Origin: Toxotes chatareus
Lineage: Eukaryota > Chordata > Actinopteri > Toxotidae
Assembly: GCA_016801885.1 (NCBI GenBank)
Contig: CM028896.1
Location: 18,073,501-18,137,500 of the forward strand
Reading direction: 5' to 3'
Length of the DNA: 64,000 bases
The notes beneath the pieces are model-generated. The model had not been told where the DNA came from and did no database searches. It saw only the letters and a list, made by a program, of their open reading frames with translations. Within the stretch, counting starts at the first letter, position 1. Each line of letters begins with the position of its first letter. Positions 1 through 13,499 of the stretch are shown piece after piece. The position numbers and the translations under genes were made by a program.

Positions 1-419
1 CCGTGTGTGGCGTCACATTCCTCGCTTCCTGTTGCTACACCGAGCGCCTCCGTCGCCCTCCGTGGTGGAAACACGGGGGGTGGGGGGCACCTTGTTATCA
101 AAGAGCCCGTTGGATGGTAAACACAAAGTCATTAACCTGCGACCTGGCTGGATGGCAGGCGGGGGAGGGGGGAGAGGAGGGGGGGTCTGACTGTTTGGAC
201 AGGAGAGTCCCCTGAGACCTGGGGAGGTGTCAGGACGAGATGGACTCATCAAACTGGCTTTACCATCACAGTGATACTGACGCTGCTGAGAGAGTTTAAA
301 CCTCCACTCGTGTCTGAGACGTCCTCTGGAGACGCTGCTGGACACCACCCAGAGGAAGGAGCACAGGAAATGACATCATCTGACAGGAGTTCAGTCCAGA
401 GGATCAATGAGGTTTATAA

Positions 420-453
<34 letters not shown>

Positions 454-1034
454 ATTATAGGCTGCAAAGATTCATCTATCAACTGTTTTAGGAAACTAAA
501 TAATAAATGAATAAACACAGAGCAGAGTCCCTGACTTCCACAGTCTGTTCAGGAAAAGCTTCTCAGCTTTTATCCTGAAATCCTCCCTCACTGACAGCTT
601 CCTGTGAGCCTCCTCAGTGAAAGGCAGGAACGGGGCGAAGGTGGCGTGTGCGGGCAGGAAGCAGAAAGTTGGAGCACGTGAGGAGTCGATGTGAGCCCGG
701 TCTCCTGACAGACGGAGCTGGAAATGGTTTCTCTGTCAGGGGATAAACTGCACTCTCCAATCCCCAGACCCATTTAGGCAGCAGATGAAAAGGCGGGTGG
801 ACACGTTCTACATGTTCCTCCCTGTGATTCAGCTCCAGCCAGCTGATAAACAAAACACCAAATATCCACTGCTTTTTTTTGACAGCCACTTTTCAGCTGC
901 CACTCCACATAAAGACGCCGCCGCCGCCCGCTCTCCTCCTTCCCTCCGTCGCTGTCGATCACGGCTCGGCCCGGCTGACGGCCGCCGCCTCGTCTCTCTC
1001 TCACTCAGCCGGCGCTCTGACAGCACATTAATCC

Positions 1035-1190
1035 AAATCAGCAGCTGAAAATAATTATGGCATTATGGGAACAGTAGTCATTATTTAGAACATGATTAAA
1101 TGTTTCTGTGTCTATTGACTGGAGCCTGTGTGATTTATGCATTTGTTTAGTCAATAGTGTGGTTCAACTGATGTCATTAATTATGTATGG
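1035..1190. promoter_or_regulatory. Candidate conserved non-coding element
   Basis: AT-rich unique block with AAAATAATTATGGCATTATG, TGATTTATGCATTTG and CATTAATTATGTATGG, dense in ATTA cores. No coding frame. Weak, composition-based call. Confidence 0.25.
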
Positions 1191-2704
1191 AGAGTCCAGG
1201 AGCTGCCCCCCTCCTCCCCCCTCCTCCTCCTCCTCCTCCCCTCCTCCCCTGCTGCTGTTCACATCCTGACAGATGTAAGCGCAGGAATCAGAGTTTAGGG
1301 AATTGCACAGTCCCACAATCTATCTGCCCCCCCCCGTCCCCCCCCCCCCCAGCAGGTCCTCAGTCTTCGTTAACAGCCTGGTTAAACGTCTTACACAACT
1401 TTTTAAAAAGCTGAATTGTCCACAACATGTTGAACAAACCAAAGCAGCTTCATCCTGATTTGTCCTGCGTCTCTGGAGACATGAAGACTGATCACAGTAT
1501 CACGGACGGACAACGACTCCGGCTCAAACCCAGAGAAACACAATGCTGGTCACTGCTGCTTTTAGTTTTCAGCTGACTGCTCCTCTCCTGAGTGTCCTGC
1601 CCTCCTCAGTCTTCCTCAGACTCCAGCTGGATATTGAGAGGTGGTTGTTCTTCCTGATGGGGTAAAATGACGTAGGTGCTTCTGTCTGAACTCAGGCAGG
1701 ATAAACTCAGCTCGTCCCGGCTCAGCGTGAACAGACTGTGGAGGTTACATCAGTAATAGCAGCAGCATAATGTCAGCGTGGGGCTCAGCACTGACGTGTG
1801 ACGGCAGCTCGGCCCCCACCAGCTTAATACAGTGGGATCCAGGTGAATACGATCCACAAGAGTCTAATTACACTCGCACTCATCTTCAGCCTCCATGTTA
1901 CAGCCTCACTCTCTCCATCCCTCCTGTCAGTCCATCTCTCTGAGGGATTTCACAGTCTGTGGTCTTAGCCAGAGGTCAAAGGTCATCCACCGTTCCCTTG
2001 TCAACTCTCCCCTGAGTAATTTCCATTTTAATGTCACACTTCCAATCTATCAGAGCTGTGACGGACATCACACGGCGGCTTTAAGCCTCCTTCCCTGGGC
2101 TCTGCTCCTTCAGCCTGAGCCTGTTTAAAGTGAAAGCTCACTGTTTGGATCAGAGTTAGATCAGTTAGATCCCCCCCCCCCGGACATACACCCCCTAACT
2201 GAACACAACACATTTCAGAACCTGACAGCAGTTTACAGTGGGTCCGTGGATTCAGGTGAACGGTTGTACAGGAACCTTCCTGAGGACGAAGGTGGAACCT
2301 TTAAACCTTTAACTAACACGAAGAGCTGAAAGAACCAGACCTTTAATCAGCCTGCAGCTATTTATATTAGGATGAAGACGACAGGTCGTGTGTGTGTGTT
2401 CAGTGCAGAGGGTTAGGGTTAGGAGGCGGGGAGTGCATTATATCATGAGTGTCCTCACAAAGATATAAGTAAGGTGTGTGCGTCTGTGTGTGTGCGTGGG
2501 GGGGTAACGCACGCGGCGGTCTGAGGTTCCACCTTTCGGCGTGTGGCGACCCGCTGACTGGAGCTGTGGCGCTCCGTACGCCATCAGTCCTCGGCGGGGC
2601 AGGAGGAGGGAAACCTCAGCGTGTGATGTTGATTTTTCAAAAACAAAATGATGTTTTCAGCGTTGTGAGATGGCTGGTTCCACTCACTGCTCTCCCCTCA
2701 TGCC

Positions 2705-2915
2705 TGACGTGGGATATTAATGCGCTCCAGTAACTGTTAATTTCACTTTGGAGAAGTGATTTATGGGTAGACGGAGAGCAGAGCCATAATCTAATTGAGA
2801 TCAGAATGGCTGTTTCTCACACAGTCACGCCTGCACCTTCCAGATGGGGCACAATGATTAATGCATAATGAGCAAATAATTCATGAAATTAATAAAAAAC
2901 AATTCTTCAGCTCTT
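2705..2915. promoter_or_regulatory. Candidate conserved non-coding element
   Basis: Repeat-free AT-rich block with several TAAT/ATTA cores (CATAATCTAATTGAGATC, GATTAATGCATAATGAGC, ATTCATGAAATTAATAAA). No open frame of note. Composition resembles developmental enhancers; conservation cannot be checked here. Confidence 0.3.
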
Positions 2916-4772
2916 CATGGAGAGAAGAAGAAAAACAAATAGGAATCAGTGTGTTTCTGTGGTCTGTGCGCTGCTGAAGGGGGAGCAGCAGGCGGCACCA
3001 TCAATCTGACATCGGCCTGTCTGTCTCTACGCACGCTTTAGAAAACAATACGGAGCAGGAGGGAGGACGTTTCTGGACCATTAATGTCTTCATCCAAATG
3101 TCTGCATCCCTCACGTCCCATGACAGGAAGCAGCCTCTGAGCGCTGCCGGCTGAGTCTGAGTGGAGGTGCTGAGGGCGTCGCTCCCTCCGAGCAGACGTC
3201 GCAGGAATCTGGTTCTACGAGGCTCAGAGACGTGGCGGGACGCAGCAGAGGACCAGTGTCCATCCACAGGACCTCTGCTGTCCCCCTGTGGAACCCGGCT
3301 GCGACCAACAACCTGCTGATTATTTTATTTGTGACGTGTCTCTGCATTCACAACGTTATTCAGAAGCACATAAACACGGTGAGACCGGCACACCTCCGTC
3401 CACTAAGCCTGGTTAAAGGGACAATACGTGAGGGTGAAGAAACACACTAGCATGCTAACAAGTTAGCTCCAAGCCATCACGTCTCACAGTACCACTGCAT
3501 ACCTGAGGAGGCGACGGTGAGTCACCAGTCTGATGAGACGATGCCACCACTGTCTCCACTGCGTCCTCCCAGTCCCTCTGACAGGACAGACTGGGAGCGT
3601 CACCAGTCAGACGTACTCAGTCTAATTTTCCAAACATTTTATAAAAAGCTGATTAATGCACTGGACGATAACTGGTCCTTTCAAACACGAGGATCAGCAA
3701 CAAATGGATCAATGTGACTCAGAATCATCATTAGAATCTCTGAGAACTGGACATTAGTCTAAGTGGACTCCAGAAGACGGATGCTGCAGGAAAAAGGAGG
3801 ATGGTGAAAGAAGTGGCCGTTTATCGATTGACAAAACTATAACTATAACATCTCCATCTTCCAACAGCAGCTGCTTCTCTGTCAGAAAAGATCCATAACA
3901 CTCAGCACCGACACCTTTCAGGAGAAAACCTCTATTGATTTTTACATAAGAATTCATCTTTCTGCATTAGAACAGTGTGGAGCACATTTCTAACACTGAT
4001 CAGCTGTATCTATCATTATCTGATTTATGTCATCGTGGAGCGGGGTCTGTGTGTGTGTGTGTGTGACGGAAAGACACGTCCACGGTAAGACACGTCCACG
4101 GGGTTAAAGTGTCTCTGCTGTAATGAACTATGTCTTTAATGTGGAGGGGTGTGTGTGTGTTACATCACAGTATTTGTTTGCTTAGCTCAGCTCCTGGCTC
4201 ACTGACCTGCGTAGCTGGAGCACAGAGTTCAACTGGACGAGTGTCCAGGTCCAAAAGGGTTAAAAGTGCCAGTCACATGGGAAGGTGTCCCACGTCCTCA
4301 CCAGGTAAACCTCGACCTCAGCCCAAAGGACACAAACTTTACCTGCATTGACCAGGAAATAACCAGCTGTGAGACTCTGAGACTCTGATAATGTTACTGT
4401 CTTTACACATGGAATAAATGGTACTAACATCATCAGGGACGTAGGACTCTGTCCATATTCCTCAGTAAATGTGATCCAGTCCACTCGGGGTCCCTGAGAC
4501 ACCCCCCCCTCCCCCATCATGCTGGGCCCCAGCTGAAATGAAGTCCCCCGGGACGGCAGCGATTTCAATTTACTTAGAGAGCGGTGTTCACTTCTCTCTC
4601 AGTAAATACCTGAGGATTGGACGGGACACACTTAAAGTCATTGGCTGTAAATGAGAGACAGTGAGGTCAGCTGACTTTATAGACCCATTATAATCTTTGG
4701 TGGTGGGGGGGGGAGGTCCCGGGGGCTGATCGAAAGGATCAGTGCATCTGATCTGACTGGTCCCTCACAATG

Positions 4773-4816
<44 letters not shown>

Positions 4817-5206
4817 CAAACTGAGGAGGTTTATTCAGCTTGTACATTATCTTCATTAATGGAGACCAACAGGAAGTGTCCTCTCTGTCTCGGTCTCTGT
4901 GTCTCTGTCTCAGACTGGCTCTGCTCCTGATCTCTCTGTCTCTGTCTGAGGACTGTCCACCTCTCTGTGAAGACAATGAAGTGAGGAATCAGGACGTTAC
5001 AGGCTGCAGCTCGTGTCCCTGTATCCCCGGAGGACACAGAGACGTCTCCTCAGCTGCTCAGGACGACATAACTAAAGGGGCATTACCCCTGGTTGTGACA
5101 TCACCAAACAAACGGCGAGGCCTTGGTGAGCATGGGAACAGCGTCACGGTCCTGCAGTGAACTGACCGAGAAAACAAGGCACAATTTGAGCCTTGTGCTG
5201 TGCGGC

Positions 5207-6184
5207 CGTCTCCACCTCTGTCTCCACCTCCGCCTCCGCCTCCGTCTCCACCTCCGCCTCCGCCTCCACCTCCGTCTCCACCTCCATCTCCACCTCCGCC
5301 TCCGCCTCTGCCTCTGCCTCCGCCTCCATCTCCACCTCAGCCTCCGCCTCTGCCTCCGCCTCCGCCTCTGTCTCCACCTCAGCCTCCGCCTCTGCCTCTG
5401 CCTCCGCCTCCGCCTCTGTCTCCACCTCAGCCTCCGCCTCTGCCTCTGCCTCCGCCTCCGCCTCTGTCTCCACCTCCGCCTCCGCCTCCACCTCCACCTC
5501 CGTCTCCACCTCCATCTCCACCTCCGCCTCCGCCTCTGCCTCCGCCTCCGCCTCCATCTCCACCTCAGCCTCCGCCTCTGCCTCCGCCTCCGCCTCTGTC
5601 TCCACCTCCGGCTCCACCTCTGCCTCTGTCTCCACCTCCGCCTCTGCCTCCGCCTCTGCCTCCACCTCCGCCTCTGCCTCCACCTCCACCTCCACCTCCG
5701 CCTCTGCCTCCGCCTCCGTCTCCACCTCCGCCTCCGCCTCCACCTCCGTCTCCACCTCCATCTCCACCTCCGCCTCCGCCTCTGCCTCTGCCTCCGCCTC
5801 TGCCTCCGCCTCCATCTCCACCTCAGCCTCCGCCTCTGCCTCCGCCTCCGCCTCTGTCTCCACCTCAGCCTCCGCCTCTGCCTCCGCCTCCGCCTCCGCC
5901 TCCGCCTCTGTCTCCACCTCCGCCTCTGCCTCCGCCTCTGTCTCCACCTCCGCCTCTGCCTCCACCTCCGCCTCTGCCTCCGCCTCTGTCTCCACCTCCG
6001 CCTCCACCTCCGCCTCTGCCTCCACCTCTGCCTCCGCCTCTGCCTCCGCCTCTGCCTCCACCTCTGCCTCCGCCTCCACCTCTGCCTCTGCCTCCGCCTC
6101 TGTCTCCACCTCCGCCTCCGCCTCCACCTCTGCCTCTGCCTCCGCCTCTGCCTCCACCTCTGCCTCCGCCTCTGCCTCCACCTC
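5207..6184. repeat. About 1 kb hexanucleotide-based array of CCTCCG/CCTCTG/CCTCCA units
   Basis: The plus strand is an almost unbroken run of CCTCNN hexamers (third positions mix G, A and T), so pyrimidine-rich, with higher-order blocks such as CTCCACCTCAGCCTCCGCCT recurring. The array lacks stops in most frames on both strands and yields spurious proteins of Pro/Leu, Ser/Ala or Glu/Ala repeats. Confidence 0.95.
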
Positions 6185-7424
6185 GGTCTGCACGGAGCTG
6201 ACAACTTTCTCTCATGTACACCAACTTTCCCAGGCAGGACCAGCTCCATAAAAGGCCTCTTCCTGCGCCTGAGCTCATAAATCAGAGCAGCCCTGCCCGG
6301 CTCTCTCACACATCTCCCCGCACACACAGCAGGTTCACACTGGTTCTGTCTGTTGTCCAGCAGCCGTCCACGTCTCTGCAGTGTGTGGAAACCACGCGCT
6401 CACATCTGATAACGGCTGAATGCTGTGGGAGGGCGATGGCATTCGCTGGCTGCGATCGATTACACAAAGATCCTTCAGATAGTCAGAAACAGAGACGCAG
6501 GCGAGAGTTATGAGAGTTAGCATTTATCAAAGACGATGGAACCGTACGAGCTGAGGCCGCTGAAGTGTTTCATGGGAAAAGCTCTTCAAAGGACGACTGG
6601 GGTTAATCTTTAATCGTACAGAGGCGTCGAACTGAGAATCCTGAAGCTGTGAGCTCTGCTCACATGATGCTTATTGGATTATCGGTCTGAATGAGGCAGG
6701 ACTCAGGACTGAGAGACCTGATCTGGGATGTTGATGGACCGAGGAATCAGATCAGTCATCAAACTGATTCTGATTCGCTCTGATTCCCACATCAGATCAA
6801 GTCCACACAACAGACAAAGACGACACCTGTGCTGTGGTTTCAGGTGCATTTACCTGTAAAACGATCAGAGAGAAAGTCAGAGGCTCGTTCACGTCGTGTC
6901 TGTGGAGGGAGAGCCCGTCACAGACCGCGGGCTGACACTCTCTGAAACAACAGAGCTGCTCACTTGTTGAATGTAGAGGAACATGTAAGTTCTCAGGATA
7001 AAATAAATCCAGCAGCCCTGGAGGTGTCTGTGTGTCCACGTTCAGAAACACTCAGGAGACGTGGAAACACACACCTGTACAGCTACAGGTGTAAAACTAC
7101 AACACAATGCCCTGAGATGTGGAAAAGTTAGCAGAACCCACGTGTCCTGACGGAAGAGTCCGGGTAACGTGAGCGTGAACAGGAGCCTCATTTCACCCAG
7201 CGCTAATATCCCAAACGCTTCTGATGACCTACTTATGAAGTCAGCCTCCGAGAGGCTATTGATCTGAACGCCAAATGATTTGATGTGTCTGTGCCCAATC
7301 AGAGAGGCCTGAGGAGAAAAGTGGGGCTTAAGTGCCTGAGGGTCTGTACCTCCCTTTACTTTCTTTATGACCAGACGCGCCACTGGGTCAAAGGTCAGAG
7401 GTCATTAACCCACCCAAGGTCACC

Positions 7425-7660
7425 CCACATTAACATTGCACCAGAGCTAATTTAATTTCCAGACAACACAGCTTATAGACAAAAATGAAATGCTTTTAAA
7501 CAGCAGTAGATTTTGAACGGCGGCGGCGAAAGCTAATCGAATCAGCGTCTGATTTAACTGCCAAAGTATTTTCCTCTACGTATTTAATCAATACTTTAGA
7601 CTCATAATACCCCGGGTCAGCGGCGGAGAGATTTCCATAATCGATGAGAAGAGGTTCTCA
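7425..7660. promoter_or_regulatory. Candidate conserved non-coding element
   Basis: Repeat-free block with homeodomain-type cores (CTAATTTAATTTCC, AGCTAATCGAATCAG, TATTTAATCAATAC) and TAATCGAT. No coding potential; conservation not testable from this sequence alone. Confidence 0.3.
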
Positions 7661-9599
7661 AGTTCAGCAGGTTATTGTGCTCTCCCTCCCTCCTCATTTT
7701 TCATAGAGTTGTTTATCGTCAAGGTGTCTGTCAGAGGGTGGAGACGTGCAGGACGGCAGAGGAGTCCTCAGAGCACTCTGTCTGAGAGACCCTGTCCCCC
7801 CGAGGTCACGTCTGATCACTGCTGCTGTGGACTCTGGTCCTGGTCTGACCTGTCACTGTGGGGAGACGCAGCCCAGTCACATGTCTGCAGGTATCAGTAA
7901 AGGTGGGGTTAGACCTGGACCACACTGAGGGGCCTCCGGTCCAGGTCCAGGACTTCAATGATATTTTAGTGTAAATCAGCTATAAAGGTTTCTGGTACAG
8001 ATCAATTTATCAGCTGATGAAAACAAAAATAATCTGCAGCTACTTTATTATTAATCATTAAAGGATGGAATAAAAACGTTGCCTCAATCTATCAGATAAC
8101 GTCTCCTGCTAAACTGATCATCGCTGGGTTTTAGACTAAAACATCAGCTTCTCGTTCTGAGTTAAAGGCAGGAGGCAGGAAGTGTCCCACAGGTAGGCCA
8201 GATGTTTCCATTCATGATCAGAGCGTCAGCCTCAGGTGTTCAGTGTGCTGAAGAAGAACTACAGACAGTTTCCTCCGAACCCTCGCCTTGTTTTTGCTGA
8301 GCACAGCCCGCTCCACATCTCCTTTTGATTTTATTTCATTTTGTTTGATTTTACAAGAGCTTGTAAAACACATTTTGATACCCAGAGCTGTTAAAGTGTA
8401 AAGAGCCTCAACAAAACCGTCCTGTCACCGGCCTGCCAATAAAAAATAAAAACCCCTTTAAGCCAATGGAGGAGCAGCAGCGCGTCTGCGGTCAGTCAAT
8501 AAACCAAACAACGGGCCGGGCAGGTCGGACCGGGCGGAGTGAGCGTCCGGTGGAGACAGCAAGGTCACAGAGGAATCCACGCCAGAGACACACAACAATC
8601 CGATGTAAATATCAATACGCTCTCACTGTTATTTGTTAAAGTTACGCTCACGACCTCTGTCTGACTCACTGTGACTGTGGATCGACTCATAACCACCGCT
8701 TTGCAAACACGCTGCATTAAAGGCGCACTTCACCCAAATTACACAAAACACACAAAGTTTCTCACAGCTGAAAAGTGTGATGTTATTCTGGATTTAATGC
8801 TGTCAACAACCGTCCTGAACACATCAATCTGTAAAACCCCACCCACCTCCAGTTTCCAGAGAAACAGCTGTAAAAAGCCTCTGTGAACACAGAGCAGCAT
8901 TCAGCAGCTACAGAGCCAGATGTTTCCCTCAGGAGCTGGTGGAGACCAAACACAGAGCTAAAAGAGAGGGACATTGGACTGAGAGTCCTCAGAGGGACTC
9001 AGAGACCGCTCCAGATGAAGGATCATGGTGAGCTGTAACAGCTCGATGTCAAAATAAAACTGTTTGAGAAAAGTTCAACATTTCAACTTAAGAAACTGTG
9101 ATATGTCAGTGTTGTGATCACAGCTTGTTTCCACTGCCCCCAAGTGGTCAAACATCAGTTACTGCAGGTTAAAACCTCAAAAACCGACAACCAGTTCAGT
9201 TCACTGTTGAATTAAACCCCAAATCTGAAGCTGGCAGGATGAGTTACCATGGAAACGTCTCTGCTTCCTTAACCAGAACATCCCCCCGGACATTACGACT
9301 CGTAGAGTTTGGGTTTGGTGTCAGCAGCAGGAAATGTGTCTTCTGTCAGACCAACAGGTAAAGAAATGAAATGTTGAACTCACAGCTCGGTTTCAGTCCT
9401 GGACAGATGCTGGTGGAACCAACAGGAACCAACAGGAACCAACGGGAACCTGAGCGTGGAACATCTGAAAAGTCCAACACAAGTCGTGTTAGCTCGCTAG
9501 CTAATGTTCAGCTGCAGACACACACACCTTTTATCTGACCAATAAATAATCATAATGTTGATTTTAATAGTAAAAAGTTAATGTAGTGCAGGAAACACG

Positions 9600-9935
9600 A
9601 GCCATCACAGCAGAGGACCGTACCGTGCTCCCATTCTGAGCTCGGTCTGTTCCGAATCCAGCGCCGGGTCCTGGTTCACGGACTCCCCGTCCTCACTGTG
9701 CGGCTATTAGCAGCCTAGCTAAGCAGCTAGCATCCGCCTTCTTCCGGTAGCTTAGCGGCTAACAAACATAACAAAGGTAACAAACGGAGCCAAGCACCGC
9801 GCGAGCAGGCGCTAACTTCCGACCGCTGAACCGCCGTTACTCTCCCCACATCCCGCCACAATCCTCCGGCTCTTCCGGCTTTTCCGGCACTTCCCGTCCG
9901 CCGCAGCCGCCATGTTTCAGCCTCTCTCCCCGCCC
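9600..9935 (-). promoter_or_regulatory. CpG-rich housekeeping-type promoter and possible non-coding first exon, gene unassigned
   Basis: On the minus strand this holds a YY1-type element (AACATGGCGGC at about 9905-9916), several ETS-type CCGGAAG sites (9720-9890) and dense CpG. A possible donor GCACG|GTACGG lies near 9622. The combination is typical of a TATA-less promoter transcribing leftward. No coding exon of a recognisable protein follows in 1-9600, so the gene body would lie beyond the window start. Confidence 0.45.
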
Positions 9936-11689
9936 TCTCTGGGTCTCCTCCTCACCTGCTGCCAATCACACAGGTGTGCGTGACTGACCAATACAAACCC
10001 AGAGCGCGCTGTACTAAAGGGCCAGTCTGTATATTTGTTGTTAAACCCAACTTGTCGTCTGTTGTCAAACATGTTTGTTTCACTGTTACTGTGTTATAAC
10101 ATGTCAAAGCTGATTTAGAGCCAAACCTCAGTTAGTCCAGTGATCATTTACTTGGTTTGTTTGATATGAACCTCCAGGTCACTATGAAGGAGAAGAAGCT
10201 TTTATTATTGTCCAGGTATGTTTTTACACACACATTTTACCCACAGCAAGTGAATGAACCACACACAGATGCACCAGAGACGCTGGGGCAGAGAGAGGAG
10301 GGTGATTTCTGAGATGGGTCACTGGTGTGGTGCAGTTGTTAACAGCTGGACCAGTTTTCCTCTGATGCCTGCAGCTTATTCTTTAGCCCACAGCAAAAAG
10401 CCAAAGCATGTTGAAGACACTCACTTTCATTTAAAACTCAGTTCTTATTCCCACAACATGACACGACGTCCTGTAAAGACCTGATTACACTTCATGTGAA
10501 GGGAGGATGAGCTTTACTTCATTCTTCATTATATTTAATGTTGTTTCACAGTCACAGTAAAAAGCTCGTCGATGGTCACATGTGTCATGCGGTCGCTGTA
10601 ATGGAGTCATGGACACCCCCAGAAACACATTTGGGTAATGTGATGGGGTGCTCCCTGTTTATCATGTGATGCAGTCAGAGGCGGTGCTGAGCCGGAGGAA
10701 GCACATTGTGCATAACTCACCAGCTGCGTTTGTCAAAACAGAGATCTGCGTGGAGGCTAATGATCCACGAGAAATTAATGAGTCCATAAAACAGAAAAAT
10801 CCACCGTTCACACAAGCATGACAGGATCCTGTGACTTTGATAAACCGTTAAATGACAGATAATCGGGGGGGGGGGTCATCAGTCCCTACACCTCTGATAG
10901 AAGGTGAGTCCTGATGTCTCTGTGTGCTCCATGACAGTGAGTCCACAGCCCACAGTGAGCAGCTGCTTCATTAAACTGCTGAGCCTTCTGTTAAACACAG
11001 AACTATCAGTCTGTTTCCTTAAAGAACAATTGAATTTAAATGTTTTAGCCTGTTTCTGTTCAGGGATTAAAATGACATCAGACGTGGTCAAACCATGACA
11101 CGTTTCTTACCTGCTCTGTCATGTGGATAACACGGAGGATGTCTCTCACTGTGGTTCAGGGCCACGTTAGCTTGACATGCATCTGTCCTCACGCCTGTTA
11201 CAGTTGATGATGTCAGCTCGTGTCCGTGGGGCTGGACTCAGGTCAGGATTCAGGCCAACTGCACGGAACTGCTTTGTTTATGGTAATCTGTACAGTCCTG
11301 CCTCCCGCTCTGCTGCTCGAGCATTAACATGGCACCAGGTGTCATGAAAACACAGGTACACACGTGTCCTGTCTGCAGGTTGCTAGCACGCCGTGCGGCA
11401 GCTGTAGCATTGATGAGTAGCAGCTCTCTGCAGTGCACACCCCTCGCCACTGAACCAGCCCCTCTCCATTGTTTTAATTTCATTAAAGGCCTAATGCAGT
11501 TTATTACCTTTTTAGTGTCTTCTCAATTTATGACACAGAGACACTGTGAGCTGGCAGAAAGCAGAGCTGTGGAGGAGGTGCAGGTGAGCTGGTGTGTGTG
11601 TGTGTGTGGGGGGGGTATTCCAGTGAGCCCCCACCCAAATGAATGTATAATCAGGCTTTGATTTCCAGGTCTGCGTCAGACAGCCTGGG

Positions 11690-12050
11690 CACAATCTATT
11701 ACTTCACTGCCATTCCCTAAGTGTTTGCTCCCCACCCTGACCCTGCCACTTTATCTGTTGGTTTTATTCTCCGAGTGCACGCTGTCCATATGTTTCCCTA
11801 ATAGTCACTATAATTCTTGTGCAGCAGGGCTCGTGTTTTATTAGTCCTGAGTACGAAGAGAGTGGGGAAGAATGCATTTTAATAAAACCCCTGTAGCAAC
11901 ACACTAATGGGCTGACACCGAGGTATTTGCATAGAGATGAATTACACCAGGCCGCCTTGACGTGACTTTTAAAATATGATTGAGGAGGTTATTATTGCTG
12001 CACTATGATACGTGCTAACAGGTTATTTTAGCGTGGCTAGTGCTAATAAA
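11690..12050. promoter_or_regulatory. Candidate conserved non-coding element downstream of nkx6.1
   Basis: A complex, repeat-free, AT-rich block with many homeodomain-type cores (for example TTTTATTAGTC, AATGCATTTTAATAAAACC, TTTGCATAGAGATGAATTA) and no coding potential, set in a region free of exons next to a developmental regulator. Judged on composition only. Confidence 0.3.
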
Positions 12051-12504
12051 ATTCAGAACAAAAGACTCGGGTGATGAGGGCAGGGTTTTTCATTGCCAGA
12101 GTCCACTGAAGGTGCTCATTCTGTCATTACTTAGCTCTGCCTCACCTCCCCCTCCCCTCGGTCCCCAAGCAGGAGGAATAACAGGCTGCGTTTCACCACC
12201 GTCCATCCTTCAGGAAGGCCGTGACCGACTTCATCCTCATCATCAATCACAACAGTTTGTCTCTGCTTTGTTCTGACACAGTTAAAGGTCTCAGTCTGTT
12301 TCAGACCAGCTGCTGAATCCCTGTTGGATCTGGGGCTTTATGGAGGTACCTTTCCACAGTCTGACACCACACCCCATGCACTGATTGGCCGACACAGGTG
12401 TGTCGGACAAAGTCACAAACCCAGAACGACCGTGGATGATGTTTCATGCATCAGATGCTAATGTGACTGGTTACTGTCAGGAGAGACTCCACCTCCCTGC
12501 AGGA

Positions 12505-12552
<48 letters not shown>

Positions 12553-13080
12553 GATTAGTCTGTGATATGTGGTTCCTGTGTTTGCCTGTGAGTAGCTGTC
12601 ATATGACACCTGTTCACCAGCAGCCAGTTTACAGGCGACGCCGCCTGTGACAGAGGGAGAGAGGTGAAACATCATTAAAGGAGATTATCTCTGAATAAAT
12701 ACTTGAAGGAGGTTAGCACCCAGAGCTGAGGGACCGGCTGATAACAGATTATATCTCCTCCATCAGATGATCCACGTTCAGAGCCTGTGTTCAAACGTCG
12801 AGCCAGCAGGTGAGGTCTTCCTCTGGAGGAGCACCTGCTGTAAAGCCCACATGGCCTGGGACTCGCTCACTGATTCACATAAGTTGTCATTAACTCTCTG
12901 AAGCAGACAGAGCAATTAACACAGACTTTATTCCCATACCCTGCGGGCCGGTGATTACTGCACTCAGTGAGCAGCAAAATGCTGCAGGAGTGAATTCCAT
13001 TCTGTGAGAGCGAGCTGCATTCAGAGCTGCAGCTCGCACAATGTTTCCACTCAACCATGAAGCTGTGGTTACAGGGAGGA

Positions 13081-13156
13081 AGGTGAGAGGAGGAGGAGGA
13101 GGAGGAGAGGAGGAGGAGGAGGAGGAGGAGGAGGAGGAGGAGGAGGAGGAGGAGGA
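13081..13156. repeat. (GGA)n trinucleotide microsatellite
   Basis: Roughly 75 bases of nearly pure GGA/GAG triplets with one interruption; produces spurious Glu-rich, Gly-rich or Ser-rich frames. Confidence 0.95.
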
Positions 13157-13499
13157 GCTGCTGCTCCTGCTGTGGAGGAGGGAGGAGCTTCTCTTAATGG
13201 AGGATCCCAAGGCGCTCCTGCTGCTCCTGTATCAATGGAGGATCCCAAGGCGCTCCTTATCACACGGCTCCAGGCGGGTTAGAGGGAGATAAGACCACCA
13301 TTCATGCCCCCCCCCCCCCCCACACACATGTCCTTGTGTGTAATCTCTTGTAGTACATGGTCAACTGAGAGCCTGTCAATGGGCTCTTTATAAAGATCAG
13401 CTAATGCTAACACATTAGTCACGCTAGCAAACAGGTTCAGTGTGAGTCAACAGGTAGAACTGAAACCTAACAGGCTGGATTCCACGTAACAGGCATGGA

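Larger units (their letters stand above)
1..9599. other. Non-coding region left of the unassigned promoter
   Basis: No exon of a recognised protein was found. It contains GT runs (421-450, 4776-4813), the hexamer array (5207-6184) and AT-rich blocks rich in TAAT-type homeodomain core sites at about 1035-1190, 2705-2915 and 7425-7660 that look like candidate conserved non-coding elements. It may be a large intron of the gene starting near 9.9 kb. Confidence 0.4.

Noticed and set aside
5101..6327. Long open frames of Arg/Gln/Trp, Glu/Ala/Val, Ser/Ala/Thr and Pro/Leu repeats
   Set aside because: Products of the CCTCNN hexamer array in several frames on both strands; no real protein expected.
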